Assembly: GCA_020349865.1 (NCBI GenBank)
Contig: CP070700.1
Location: forward strand, 3,098,108-3,104,993
Length of the DNA: 6,886 nucleotides
Source of the DNA: Desulfobacteraceae bacterium
GTDB taxonomy: Bacteria; Desulfobacterota; DSM-4660; Desulfatiglandales; Desulfatiglandaceae
Direction: 5' to 3'
Numbering within the stretch: the stretch's first letter is position 1; every line of letters begins with the position of its first letter. The notes below the pieces were generated by a model. It saw only the letters and a program-made list of their open reading frames with translations. It ran no database searches and was not told the DNA's origin. The position numbers were made by a program, and so were the translations under genes. Below, piece by piece: positions 1 to 6,310 of this stretch.

Positions 1-1140
1 GCCCTGTCCATGGTCCAGAACCACTGTAAGACCATATATCCCGAGACGATCAGCGAAAATCACGCGGCCATTGTTGGCAGCCTGGACTTTTGAGTTTGCC
101 AGCGAAGCCAGATCCACGCCCATGTGCACTTGTTCGTCCACTTTTTTTCCCTTATAATAGTACAGGCGACGGTCAGCGAATCTTGCCATTGAGGCGGCAT
201 TTTTAAGTCTCAACCAGGTGCCGTCCCAGAGCTTTGCAGGATTTGTTTTTGTTCTTAAATTGTAAAAGACTGAAGCATTGTCTTGCCTTAGGTCCCGATT
301 GATCTTCAGAAATTTATTGATGTCCGTGTCAGCTGGGATTAAGGAATAAAAAGAAAAATAGGGAAGAATACGCTTTAAGAACCTTTCAGTGACATTTAAT
401 CGCTCGGCCCGAAAACTTTTTCTCCGAATCTTGCAGTAAAAACCGGCCGTTGAATTGTTTCCAGCCCTGTCCTTTGCCCACAGGTGGATTTCTGCATTTG
501 GTTTCACGTTATGGGGAACAGCAAAATAGCAGACATGATATCCTTCTTCTGTTTCTTGGGCCTCAAAACCCGGGAAAAAGAAATCATTGACAAATAAACC
601 GCTCTCAACCGAGTCAGAAGAAGTCTGATATACGACAAAACCAGTCCCACCGACGTTGACATAGTGCATGCGGCTTATAGCCCGAATAGCTGGTGGGATC
701 GTGTCAACCATCATTTTGTGCTCAGCCAGGGACAGGTTTCCATCCCCTCCCCTTCTCCGGGAATAATCCCGAACACGAACTTGTAAATCCACGCGGCCCT
801 GAGCCAAATTTAATTTCGCGGGGTCTAGGGAAAATTCCGTATTAAATTTATGAATACCTTCACGATTGAAAAGGCCGGTGAAGGGAAATTTTTTCTCAAG
901 CACACTTATCTCACGCCCTTCTTGGTTCACAGAGACCTTAATAACTTTAAGGCCCCTTTTCAAATCCCTGGCAGTGAGCGAAAATTTCTCGCTTCCTGAA
1001 AGAAATTCGGGTAAAGGCTCAACCGTTACCAGGGGTTTTTCTCCCTCAAAGATGCTGGTTAAAAACCAGGCAATAATACCGAGAATTATTACCAGCGACC
1101 CAACGGTTATAAACAATCCAATATTTTTTCTTTTGCCCAT
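1..1140 (-). CDS. Membrane-anchored M23 (LytM-type) metallopeptidase, partial
   Basis: This gene runs off the left edge, leaving the first 380 codons. Residues 8-29 form one hydrophobic segment after a basic start (MGKRKN), which looks like an uncleaved N-terminal anchor placing the rest in the periplasm. Residues about 35-240 resemble beta-rich, Ig-like material, including a DTIPP motif (146-150) and a WAKDRAGNNS motif (221-230). The M23 domain begins near residue 330: HMGVDLA (339-345) supplies the first two zinc ligands, H339 and D343, followed by the strand around 351-364 and VVLDHGQG at the edge. The final HxH metal/catalytic motif lies outside the window, so activity cannot be confirmed. 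The family cleaves peptide cross-links in peptidoglycan or regulates amidases. The start is fixed by an in-frame TAA two codons upstream of the ATG; a weak GAGAG lies 11 bases ahead of it. The family call is confident; the substrate is unknown. Confidence 0.88.
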   Translation of the reverse strand, partial: MGKRKNIGLFITVGSLVIILGIIAWFLTSIFEGEKPLVTVEPLPEFLSGSEKFSLTARDLKRGLKVIKVSVNQEGREISVLEKKFPFTGLFNREGIHKFNTEFSLDPAKLNLAQGRVDLQVRVRDYSRRRGGDGNLSLAEHKMMVDTIPPAIRAISRMHYVNVGGTGFVVYQTSSDSVESGLFVNDFFFPGFEAQETEEGYHVCYFAVPHNVKPNAEIHLWAKDRAGNNSTAGFYCKIRRKSFRAERLNVTERFLKRILPYFSFYSLIPADTDINKFLKINRDLRQDNASVFYNLRTKTNPAKLWDGTWLRLKNAASMARFADRRLYYYKGKKVDEQVHMGVDLASLANSKVQAANNGRVIFADRLGIYGLTVVLDHGQG

Positions 1141-1387
1141 GTATTATTGTGCTCTCAAAAGGGGATTTGCCAATAGCATTTTGCCACTTTTCAAAAACGC
1201 TAAGTCCAACAAGAAATTGATGGTCAATCACGCGGTGGTGCTTTTGGCGGAGAATACGATTAACCACATTCTTGCTGCGGAGTCAAGCCCCATAGTAATC
1301 AAAGCTCCCCAATTTTGTACAACTTACTGAAATAACATTAACTTTAGAGGCAGACGAAGGGGATGGATTAAAAAAGAGCATTAGCAG

Positions 1388-1654
1388 GTGTCCGATTCAG
1401 AAATGAGGAATTTTTTACAAGATCAAGGCTTCTGGGAACCCGCTGATAATCAGGGAGACTGCATCACCGCGAAGGGGTGCGAAGAAATCAAGGGATTACG
1501 CGGAGACGTACTATGGTACGTCGCACAAGGATTCCCGCAGATTGATCCGAGGCGGATTGACGCTGAGATTGTGAAACTGGGGACCCGCGCTGAAGGCGTG
1601 GGGAGTCCTCGCGAAGCGTTCGGACAAAAAGGGCCATTTCTGGATGGACACTAA
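1388..1654 (+). CDS. Hypothetical protein, 88 aa, unrecognised
   Basis: I do not recognise this protein. It opens with GTG at 1388; an in-frame TAG at 1382-1384 rules out an earlier start, and ATG at 1403 (Met6) is an alternative. A weak AGAG (1375-1378) lies 9 bases before the GTG. The translation reads like real protein: mixed and charged, with FLQDQGFWEP near residues 9-18, a central GDVLWYVAQGFPQIDPRRID stretch and a Gly-rich tail. It has no signal peptide, membrane segment or obvious metal motif (only two cysteines, C25 and C31). No long reading frame opposes it. Its TAA (1652-1654) overlaps the TAG of the convergent amidohydrolase within CTAA, so the two genes meet exactly. It could be a short orphan gene or the remnant of a longer one. 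Confidence is moderate that it is coding, none on function. Confidence 0.5.
   Translation: MSDSEMRNFLQDQGFWEPADNQGDCITAKGCEEIKGLRGDVLWYVAQGFPQIDPRRIDAEIVKLGTRAEGVGSPREAFGQKGPFLDGH
1505..1522. repeat. Perfect 7-bp inverted repeat inside the 88-aa gene
   Basis: GACGTAC (1505-1511) and GTACGTC (1516-1522) are exact reverse complements around the 4-base loop TATG. The hairpin is in frame and encodes DVLWYV. It may be chance, an mRNA structure or a binding site; nothing else in the sequence decides. Confidence 0.4.
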
Positions 1655-3012
1655 CTGCGTATGACATAGCTTATACGCTTCACCCTTTCCATAATCTCCT
1701 TTGAATCCAGGGTAGTGAATTTTCGATTCTTCATGAGCACCCTTCCATTTACTATGACATCCTTAACATCGGCCCCAGTGGCCGAGTAGACCATAGCGGA
1801 AAATGGATCATAAACAGGACAGAGGTGAGGTTCCCTAAGGTCCACCACAATGATATCTGCCTTTTTCCCCACCGCAATGGTTCCGATTTGCTTTTCCAGG
1901 CCTAATATGGACGCCCCCAATGTGGTGGCCATCTTGAGTACCGTTTTCGCGTCTAAAGCAACAGGATCAAGGTCGAAAACTTTGCTTAGTTTAGCGGCCG
2001 TATCCATCTCTTGAAATATGTCCAGATTGTTGTTGGATGAGCACCCATCCGTGCCGAGCCCAACGGCCAACCCTAATTTGACCATCTTGAATACTCGTGC
2101 CACACCTGAGCATAATTTCATATTACTCTCGGGCACATGGACTATTTTTACCCCATTTTCTCTGAGACACTCAATTTCACTATCATTCAGGTGCACGGCG
2201 TGAGCTGCTATAAGGCCCTCGTTTATCAAACCGAGTTGGTCGAGGTAATGAACAGGTCGTTTCCCTACTTTCTTCAGAATCTCATTCACTTCGTCAGAGG
2301 TCTCAGAAAGGTGAATCTGAAGGGGCAAATCAAACTTCCTTGATGCCTCCCATGCATTTTTTAGGGTTTGTTCAGAGCATGTCAAGGGGCTGTGACAAAA
2401 CATGCCCGGCATGATCAAATCTGAAAAACCGAGCCATCTTTCAATGAATTCTCTTGCGACCTTTAGATTTTTTTTCGGGTCTTCAACGCCAGGAGCAGGG
2501 AAATCTATAATACCCTGTGCAACAAGCGCCCTGAGTCCTGACTCGTGCGCGGCCCGAACCGTTTCGTTTTGGAAGAAATATCCGTCTATGAAACACGTAG
2601 TCCCTGATGAGATCATCTCCAGACATCCCAAGAGCGCGCCCCAGTAAACCGTGTCCGGATTGAGGAACTTTGCCTCAGCAGGAAAGATCTTTTCAAAAAG
2701 CCATTGTTTCAAAGGGAGGTCATCAGCAAAACCCCTGAAAAGAGTCATTGCCGCATGGGTGTGGCAGTTGATCAGTCCAGGCATGATAATAGCATCCTTT
2801 GCGTCAATGATTTCCGCGCGATGGTTCAGAGGAGTTTTTTCCCCATTTTTCACTCCAACGGCCGTAATTCGCCCATTCTTCACAAAGACCTGTCCTTCCA
2901 GGATCGGTTCCTGGTCTTCCACCATTGTAATTACCATGCCGCCTTCTATGATAAGATCCGGATTAGTCTCACAGGACGGAACCTCAATGCCACTCTGGCT
3001 TGCAGAAGTCAT
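1651..3012 (-). CDS. mtaD: Amidohydrolase, probable methylthioadenosine / S-adenosylhomocysteine deaminase
   Basis: This 453-residue cytosolic enzyme belongs to the metal-dependent amidohydrolase superfamily, MtaD/SsnA/chlorohydrolase branch. Family members deaminate 5'-methylthioadenosine, S-adenosylhomocysteine or 5'-deoxyadenosine to the inosine forms, recycling by-products of SAM use. All expected residues are visible: PGLINCHTH (78-86) with metal ligands H84 and H86, LQIHLSET (231-238) with H234 and E237, AAHAVHL (269-275) with H271, HVPESNMKL (292-300), and GLGTDGCSSNNNLD (318-331) with D322. The N-terminal and C-terminal beta sandwich segments (about 19-76 and 385-430) are both present. 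Length is slightly above the usual 430-440 because of about 15 polar residues at the front. The start is well supported by AAGGAGG nine bases upstream. Substrate cannot be read from the motifs: guanine deaminase or another aminohydrolase of the branch remains possible. It stands alone in its transcription unit. Confidence 0.85.
   Translation of the reverse strand: MTSASQSGIEVPSCETNPDLIIEGGMVITMVEDQEPILEGQVFVKNGRITAVGVKNGEKTPLNHRAEIIDAKDAIIMPGLINCHTHAAMTLFRGFADDLPLKQWLFEKIFPAEAKFLNPDTVYWGALLGCLEMISSGTTCFIDGYFFQNETVRAAHESGLRALVAQGIIDFPAPGVEDPKKNLKVAREFIERWLGFSDLIMPGMFCHSPLTCSEQTLKNAWEASRKFDLPLQIHLSETSDEVNEILKKVGKRPVHYLDQLGLINEGLIAAHAVHLNDSEIECLRENGVKIVHVPESNMKLCSGVARVFKMVKLGLAVGLGTDGCSSNNNLDIFQEMDTAAKLSKVFDLDPVALDAKTVLKMATTLGASILGLEKQIGTIAVGKKADIIVVDLREPHLCPVYDPFSAMVYSATGADVKDVIVNGRVLMKNRKFTTLDSKEIMERVKRISYVIRS
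1657..1678 (+). terminator. Weak hairpin just past the 88-aa gene
   Basis: GCGTAT (1657-1662) pairs with ATACGC (1673-1678), extended by one G-T wobble and one A-T pair to 8 pairs around a 6-base loop. It starts three bases after the plus-strand stop and is followed by TTCACCCTTTCC rather than a real T-run, so it is at best a weak terminator for the 88-aa gene. It also lies within the last codons of the convergent amidohydrolase. Confidence 0.22.
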
Positions 3013-3021
3013 TTATAAAAG

Positions 3022-3028
3022 CCTCCTT
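3022..3028 (-). promoter_or_regulatory. Strong ribosome binding site of the amidohydrolase
   Basis: On the minus strand AAGGAGG lies nine bases before the ATG at 3012, the best Shine-Dalgarno match in the window. It fixes the amidohydrolase start and keeps the polar N-terminal extension in the protein. Confidence 0.8.
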
Positions 3029-3069
3029 AATTTAGCCGTAACATTGCAAACCCACAATGGCCAAAACTG

Positions 3070-3085
3070 TTACAAATTATTACAA
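3070..3085. repeat. TTACAA direct repeat, one helical turn apart
   Basis: TTACAA occurs at 3070-3075 and 3080-3085 (TTGTAA on the minus strand), start to start exactly 10 bases. It sits between the divergent amidohydrolase and DUF1015 genes over the candidate minus-strand -10, so it could be a regulator site. The region is AT-rich and chance is a real alternative. Confidence 0.3.
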
Positions 3086-3102
3086 TAAAAACAGCCGGTC
3101 AA
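3074..3102 (-). promoter_or_regulatory. Candidate promoter of the amidohydrolase gene
   Basis: Minus-strand TTGACC (3097-3102) matches five of six -35 bases. At 17 bases spacing the -10 would be TAATTT (3074-3079), only a partial match; TAATAA (3077-3082) is better but only 14 bases away. The call is therefore tentative. A direct repeat TTGTAA overlaps the -10 area. Confidence 0.28.
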
Positions 3103-3190
3103 CAAACTAAATTCCCTTGACACAACTATGTTCTCTAAGACAAAGTATGAGGTCAATTTTCTGAATATTAGGGGGTTTGAAGATAAAAAT

Positions 3191-4546
3191 ATGGCTATTA
3201 TTGCCCCTTTTAAGGGCCTTACCTATGACTTTTCCATAATCCGAGATTTCTCGACTGTAGTTGCGCCGCCCTATGACGTGATCGCAGAGGATGAACAAGG
3301 GGCATACTACCAGGCAGATCCTTATAATGTCATTCGTTTAATCTTGGGCAAGAAAAAGATGGGAGACTCTGACTGGGATAACAGCTACACACGTGCTGCA
3401 GACTATTTAAAGCGATGGGAATCGGCTGGCATCCTGCTTCGTGCGGATGAGCCCTGTATATATCTCACTTCTCTCACCTACGATCCCGGGAATGGAGACG
3501 AACAAAGAACGCGCTGGGGTGTCATTGCGCTTGTGCGGATAGAAGAAGAGGATTCAGGGGTTATTCTACCTCATGAAAAGACCTTTTCGGCACATAGAGA
3601 TGACCGTTTGAGACTCATGAGGGCATGTGGTGCTCAGTTGAGCCAGATATTTGGCCTTTACGAGGATCCGGACAATACAATATTAAATACGTGCAAAAAG
3701 ACCGTCGACTTCCCCCCACATGTAGAGTTTGAATTCAGGGACGGCACAAAACACCAGATGTGGGTTTTGCAAATGCCTTCCCTGTTTAAGAAGGTGGCAG
3801 GTGCCATGTCGGAAAAGCGCATCTTTATTGCAGATGGTCATCATCGTTACGAAACCGCGCGCAATTTCAGAAACATCATGAGGGCCAGGTACGGCAGCAG
3901 ACCTGCTAACAGGGCTTATGAATACGTCATGATGTACTTATCAAACATGGATGATGAGGGACTTACCATCTTACCTTCCCATCGGCTTATCAAAAGCGCT
4001 CCCGACTTTCAGATTCAGCCCTTTCTTAAAAAGGTCGAAAGGTGGTTTGACATAACGAGATTCCCTTTCTCTTCTCCTCACCTCTCCCGGCAATGCTCTG
4101 CTCTCAAGCAAAAACTTAGAGAGACAGGCCGTTCAAACACCGTCATGGCCTTTTGTAGGCATAACGCCGATGAATGTTACCTATTCTCACTAAAACCGGG
4201 CGTAAGAGAAGAGATGGGTGATGATCTGCACCCTTCACTTAAAAAACTTGATGTACTAGTCTTGTCCAGGTTTATTCTCCAGAAAGGCCTTGGCTTCAAC
4301 CGGGAAGATCTGGATGATGAGGAGATATTTCATTATGAAAGCAGCATGAAAACGGCTGTATATCAGGTCCAATCCGGAACCTATCAGATGACATTCTTAA
4401 TAAACCCCACAAAAATAGGCCATGTGAAGGAAATTGCCGATAACTCTTTGGTTATGCCCAGAAAATCAACGTATTTCTACCCCAAGGTATTAACGGGTCT
4501 TGTGTTTAACAAGATAGAACCTCATGAAATCGTCCAGGTCTCCTGA
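3191..4546 (+). CDS. DUF1015 family protein
   Basis: This 451-residue soluble protein carries the full set of DUF1015 signatures: MAIIAPFKGLTYD at the start, VVAPPYDVI (23-31), DPYNVIRL (43-50), LPHEKTF followed by DDRLRLMRA (126-145), QIFGLYEDP (152-160), IADGHHRYETA (213-223), and MPRKSTYFYPK (422-432). The GHHRYE motif looks like a catalytic or phosphate-handling site, but the family has no function I can state with certainty. I recall relatives next to serA/serC in some Firmicutes, hinting at serine metabolism; nothing here tests that. The open frame extends upstream to ATG 3128, adding 21 residues, but 3191 matches the conserved family N-terminus and has GAAGA seven bases ahead, so I prefer it. 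Its last 23 bases overlap the downstream methyltransferase, implying a shared transcript and coupled translation. Confidence 0.88.
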   Translation: MAIIAPFKGLTYDFSIIRDFSTVVAPPYDVIAEDEQGAYYQADPYNVIRLILGKKKMGDSDWDNSYTRAADYLKRWESAGILLRADEPCIYLTSLTYDPGNGDEQRTRWGVIALVRIEEEDSGVILPHEKTFSAHRDDRLRLMRACGAQLSQIFGLYEDPDNTILNTCKKTVDFPPHVEFEFRDGTKHQMWVLQMPSLFKKVAGAMSEKRIFIADGHHRYETARNFRNIMRARYGSRPANRAYEYVMMYLSNMDDEGLTILPSHRLIKSAPDFQIQPFLKKVERWFDITRFPFSSPHLSRQCSALKQKLRETGRSNTVMAFCRHNADECYLFSLKPGVREEMGDDLHPSLKKLDVLVLSRFILQKGLGFNREDLDDEEIFHYESSMKTAVYQVQSGTYQMTFLINPTKIGHVKEIADNSLVMPRKSTYFYPKVLTGLVFNKIEPHEIVQVS

Positions 4547-5288
4547 AATCAATCTGAAGCCCGGTGAATGTATTGACTACTTTATGGATGGCCGCCTAAG
4601 AGTTATCCAATCCAAGGATGGGTACAGATTCTCCATTGACGCCATCCTGCTTTCCGAATTTGTGACTGTCAGGCCAGGAGACGTGGTTGTTGATTTCGGA
4701 ACGGGCTGCGGCGTAATCCCCTTGATCTTGCTCTTAACAAGACCGGTCGGCTATACCATTGGACTTGAAATCCAAGAAGAGCTTGCCGAGCAGGCAGCAC
4801 GGAATGTCCTTCTTAACGGATTTGAAGACAAAATGGGAGTCGTTCTGGGAGACATCAAAAATCCTCCCATTGCCGAAAAATCAGCCGATGTTGTTGTCTG
4901 TAATCCGCCATATCGTCAGATGAAAAGCGGACGTATCAATCCCGATCAGAGGAGGGCAATTGCTAAACACGAAATTCTGACATCTATAGACAATATTCTG
5001 CATGCGGCCAGAAGTGTTCTTCGGAAAAAGGGCCGGCTGTCCTTGATTTATCCATCGATTCGTCTTGTGGATGTCCTGGCCCGTATGCGGCAATTTAATC
5101 TGGAACCCAAAAAGATCCAAATAAATTATCCCGATCTGAAATCGAGCGCCAAGTTAGCCCTGGTTGAGGCAACCATAGGGGGAAGACCAGGTCTGGAGAT
5201 AGTCCCGCCGATCATTGGTCAGGGGAACCGGCAGAATTCGGAATTCGCTATGCAGTGTGCGGAAGGAAAGACAAAAGGAAGAGGTTGA
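4524..5288 (+). CDS. TrmN6-like SAM-dependent N6-adenine methyltransferase
   Basis: This 254-residue class I methyltransferase resembles the tRNA1(Val) adenine-37 N6-methyltransferase TrmN6 (YfiC) and the wider HemK/RsmC-like group that methylates exocyclic amines. Visible parts are the lead-in GYRFSIDAILLSEF (33-46), motif I VVDFGTGCGVI (55-65) for SAM binding, the acidic end of strand 2 at E83 (GLEI), GD at 110-111, and the catalytic NPPY (128-131). The C-terminal 25 residues are polar and probably disordered. The start at 4524 lies inside the DUF1015 gene (plus-one frame, 23-base overlap) and keeps the family-like CIDYFMDGRL segment; the ribosome binding site is weak, which fits translational coupling. 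Met21 is a less likely start. The exact substrate (tRNA, rRNA or protein) cannot be told from sequence; assignment to tRNA1(Val) is by family resemblance only. Confidence 0.85.
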   Translation: MKSSRSPEINLKPGECIDYFMDGRLRVIQSKDGYRFSIDAILLSEFVTVRPGDVVVDFGTGCGVIPLILLLTRPVGYTIGLEIQEELAEQAARNVLLNGFEDKMGVVLGDIKNPPIAEKSADVVVCNPPYRQMKSGRINPDQRRAIAKHEILTSIDNILHAARSVLRKKGRLSLIYPSIRLVDVLARMRQFNLEPKKIQINYPDLKSSAKLALVEATIGGRPGLEIVPPIIGQGNRQNSEFAMQCAEGKTKGRG

Positions 5289-5324
5289 GGGTTTCAGGTT
5301 TCGTCCTTCGGTCCCACCCTCAAC
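5284..5324. terminator. Candidate bidirectional terminator hairpin between convergent genes
   Basis: GTTGAGGGT (5284-5292) is the exact reverse complement of ACCCTCAAC (5316-5324), giving a perfect 9-bp stem with a 23-base loop. It covers the stop codon of the methyltransferase and places the stop codon of the convergent DUF721 gene in the loop. The plus strand continues TCAATTTTCTC and the minus strand CTCTTCCTTTTGTCTTTCC; both are T-rich but neither is a clean T-run. The long loop and mixed tail make termination likely rather than sure. Confidence 0.45.
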
Positions 5325-5611
5325 TCAATTTTCTCAACAGCCTTTCGGCCCAGTTTTGTGTTTAATTTTTCCTTAATACTCTCTTCGACAAATTTTATCT
5401 CCTGAAGCCAGATCGGATCAGAGATAGTGACTCTTAGTGTCCTGTTTTTTATCCATGAAGGCCGGGCATTCTTCGAGATGGCAGCGCCCACTACCTCGTC
5501 CCAAACCTTCCAGATATTTGCATCATCAGGATTAAACGGCAACGCGCCACTGCTCAACAGATTGGCGATAACGTCTCTTATTGGCGTCAATGATTTGTTA
5601 TTTGTGCCCAT
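5294..5611 (-). CDS. DUF721 / DciA-like protein
   Basis: This 105-residue protein matches the DUF721 family, whose better-known members (DciA) load or assist the replicative helicase DnaB in bacteria that lack DnaC or DnaI. The conserved core is present: VWDEVVGAAISKNARPSWI (36-54), the strand NRTLRVTISDPIWLQEI (56-72) and a helix plus final strand IKEKLNTKLG to IELRVGP (79-101), forming the KH-like fold. There is no long N- or C-terminal extension. ATG 5611 is the first usable start, since an in-frame TAA lies a few codons upstream; no clear ribosome binding site precedes it. It follows pgsA by 25 bases in the same direction, so it is probably the second gene of that operon. The family call is good; the helicase-loader role is inferred from family knowledge. 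Confidence 0.78.
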   Translation of the reverse strand: MGTNNKSLTPIRDVIANLLSSGALPFNPDDANIWKVWDEVVGAAISKNARPSWIKNRTLRVTISDPIWLQEIKFVEESIKEKLNTKLGRKAVEKIELRVGPKDET

Positions 5612-5636
5612 TAAAATTGTCGAAAATTAATGAAAG

Positions 5637-6197
5637 TTAGGAGCCCTTAAAATGGTCTTTATATCCCTTGAGATATATCCATCCTGACCACACTGTAGCA
5701 ACTAAAATGACCGACATGATAATATTGGCAACCGGTGGCAGCACAAGGCTTACTTCGCGACTATAATCGCCTGAAGGGATCATGAAAAGTAGAATACTGC
5801 CACCTACCATTTGTACTGAGGTTTTTATTTTCCCCCATCGGTTGGCTGAGTTAACGTCGCCCATCTGCTGGGAGACTATGGCCCTGAGTCCCGTAATCGT
5901 AACCTCTCTACCAATGATAATGGTCGCCATCCACGCGGCCACTATCTGGTACTTGACCATGACGATAAAGGCGCTCATGGTGATCAGTTTATCGGCCAGG
6001 GGGTCAAGAAAAGCCCCCAGCGCGCTGACTTCGCTGCGGCTTCGAGCAAAGTATCCGTCCAGCGGATCGGTGGCACAGGCTATCACGAAAATTGACGCAG
6101 CAACAAACCTGGCCCAGGTAACATCCGGGACAGTGAATGCAATGAAAACCGGGACGAGAACAATCCGCAATAAGGTAATTTTATTGGCAAGAGTCAT
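5637..6197 (-). CDS. pgsA: CDP-diacylglycerol-glycerol-3-phosphate 3-phosphatidyltransferase
   Basis: PgsA is an inner-membrane enzyme that joins CDP-diacylglycerol and glycerol-3-phosphate to give phosphatidylglycerol phosphate, the committed step to phosphatidylglycerol and cardiolipin. The CDP-alcohol phosphotransferase signature is complete: D44-P-L-D47-G48-x2-A51-R52-x8-G61-x3-D65-x3-D69. The N-terminal LANKITLLRIVLVPVF (3-18) is typical of PgsA, as is GREVTITGLRAIV (95-107). Hydrophobic stretches near residues 9-22, 29-42, 72-94, 126-140 and 151-172 fit a multi-pass membrane protein. Length (186 residues) is normal for the family. Translation starts at ATG 6197 with only a poor ribosome binding site. 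It leads an operon with the DUF721 gene and is transcribed away from hflK, probably from the promoter at 6270-6298. Confidence 0.93.
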   Translation of the reverse strand: MTLANKITLLRIVLVPVFIAFTVPDVTWARFVAASIFVIACATDPLDGYFARSRSEVSALGAFLDPLADKLITMSAFIVMVKYQIVAAWMATIIIGREVTITGLRAIVSQQMGDVNSANRWGKIKTSVQMVGGSILLFMIPSGDYSREVSLVLPPVANIIMSVILVATVWSGWIYLKGYKDHFKGS

Positions 6198-6248
6198 GTT
6201 TTGCTTGGACCTAAATGTAGTCGAGAAATGCAGTATTATTTCCCATAT

Positions 6249-6294
6249 CTTATAGTGGAAACGAAATTCACTTTACATATTAGCCACTATTAAG
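6249..6294. repeat. Inverted repeat flanking the pgsA -10 box
   Basis: CTTATAGTGG (6249-6258) and CCACTATTAAG (6284-6294) are reverse complements except for one extra T. The right arm overlaps the candidate -35 box and the left arm lies just beyond the -10, an arrangement suited to a repressor site or a transcript-leader structure. Confidence 0.4.
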
Positions 6295-6298
6295 TCAA
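6270..6298 (-). promoter_or_regulatory. Candidate sigma-70 promoter of pgsA
   Basis: On the minus strand TTGACT (6293-6298) and TAAAGT (6270-6275) are separated by exactly 17 bases, with five and four consensus matches. It lies about 75 bases before the pgsA start and only 12 bases from the edge of the inserted repeat element, so the promoter itself appears intact. Confidence 0.45.
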
Positions 6299-6305
6299 GA
6301 CTGCC

Positions 6306-6310
6306 TTTAA
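6306..6310. repeat. Left copy of TTTAA target duplication
   Basis: TTTAA abuts the first C of the left terminal repeat and has an identical copy at 6503-6507. Read as a direct repeat it matches 5 of 5 bases. Confidence 0.5.

Noticed and set aside
1141..1200. TGGCAAA repeated ahead of the M23 gene, resembling sigma-54 or a direct-repeat operator
   Set aside because: Spacing does not fit a -24/-12 promoter, and the sequence is too simple to call an operator.
1046..1267. 73-aa minus-strand frame overlapping the start of the M23 gene
   Set aside because: It overlaps the strongly supported M23 N-terminus in another frame, has no ribosome binding site and no family resemblance.
866..1330. 154-aa plus-strand frame
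   Set aside because: It is the antisense shadow of the M23 peptidase, whose protein shows clear motifs; this translation shows none.
3030..3070. Possible sigma-54 promoter (TGGCCATTGTGGGTTTGC on the minus strand)
   Set aside because: The GG-to-GC distance is 13 bases rather than the required 10.
3117..3151. TTGACA with TATGAG as a promoter for the DUF1015 gene
   Set aside because: The spacer is 23 bases, too long for sigma-70; no acceptable -10 occurs at 16-18 bases.
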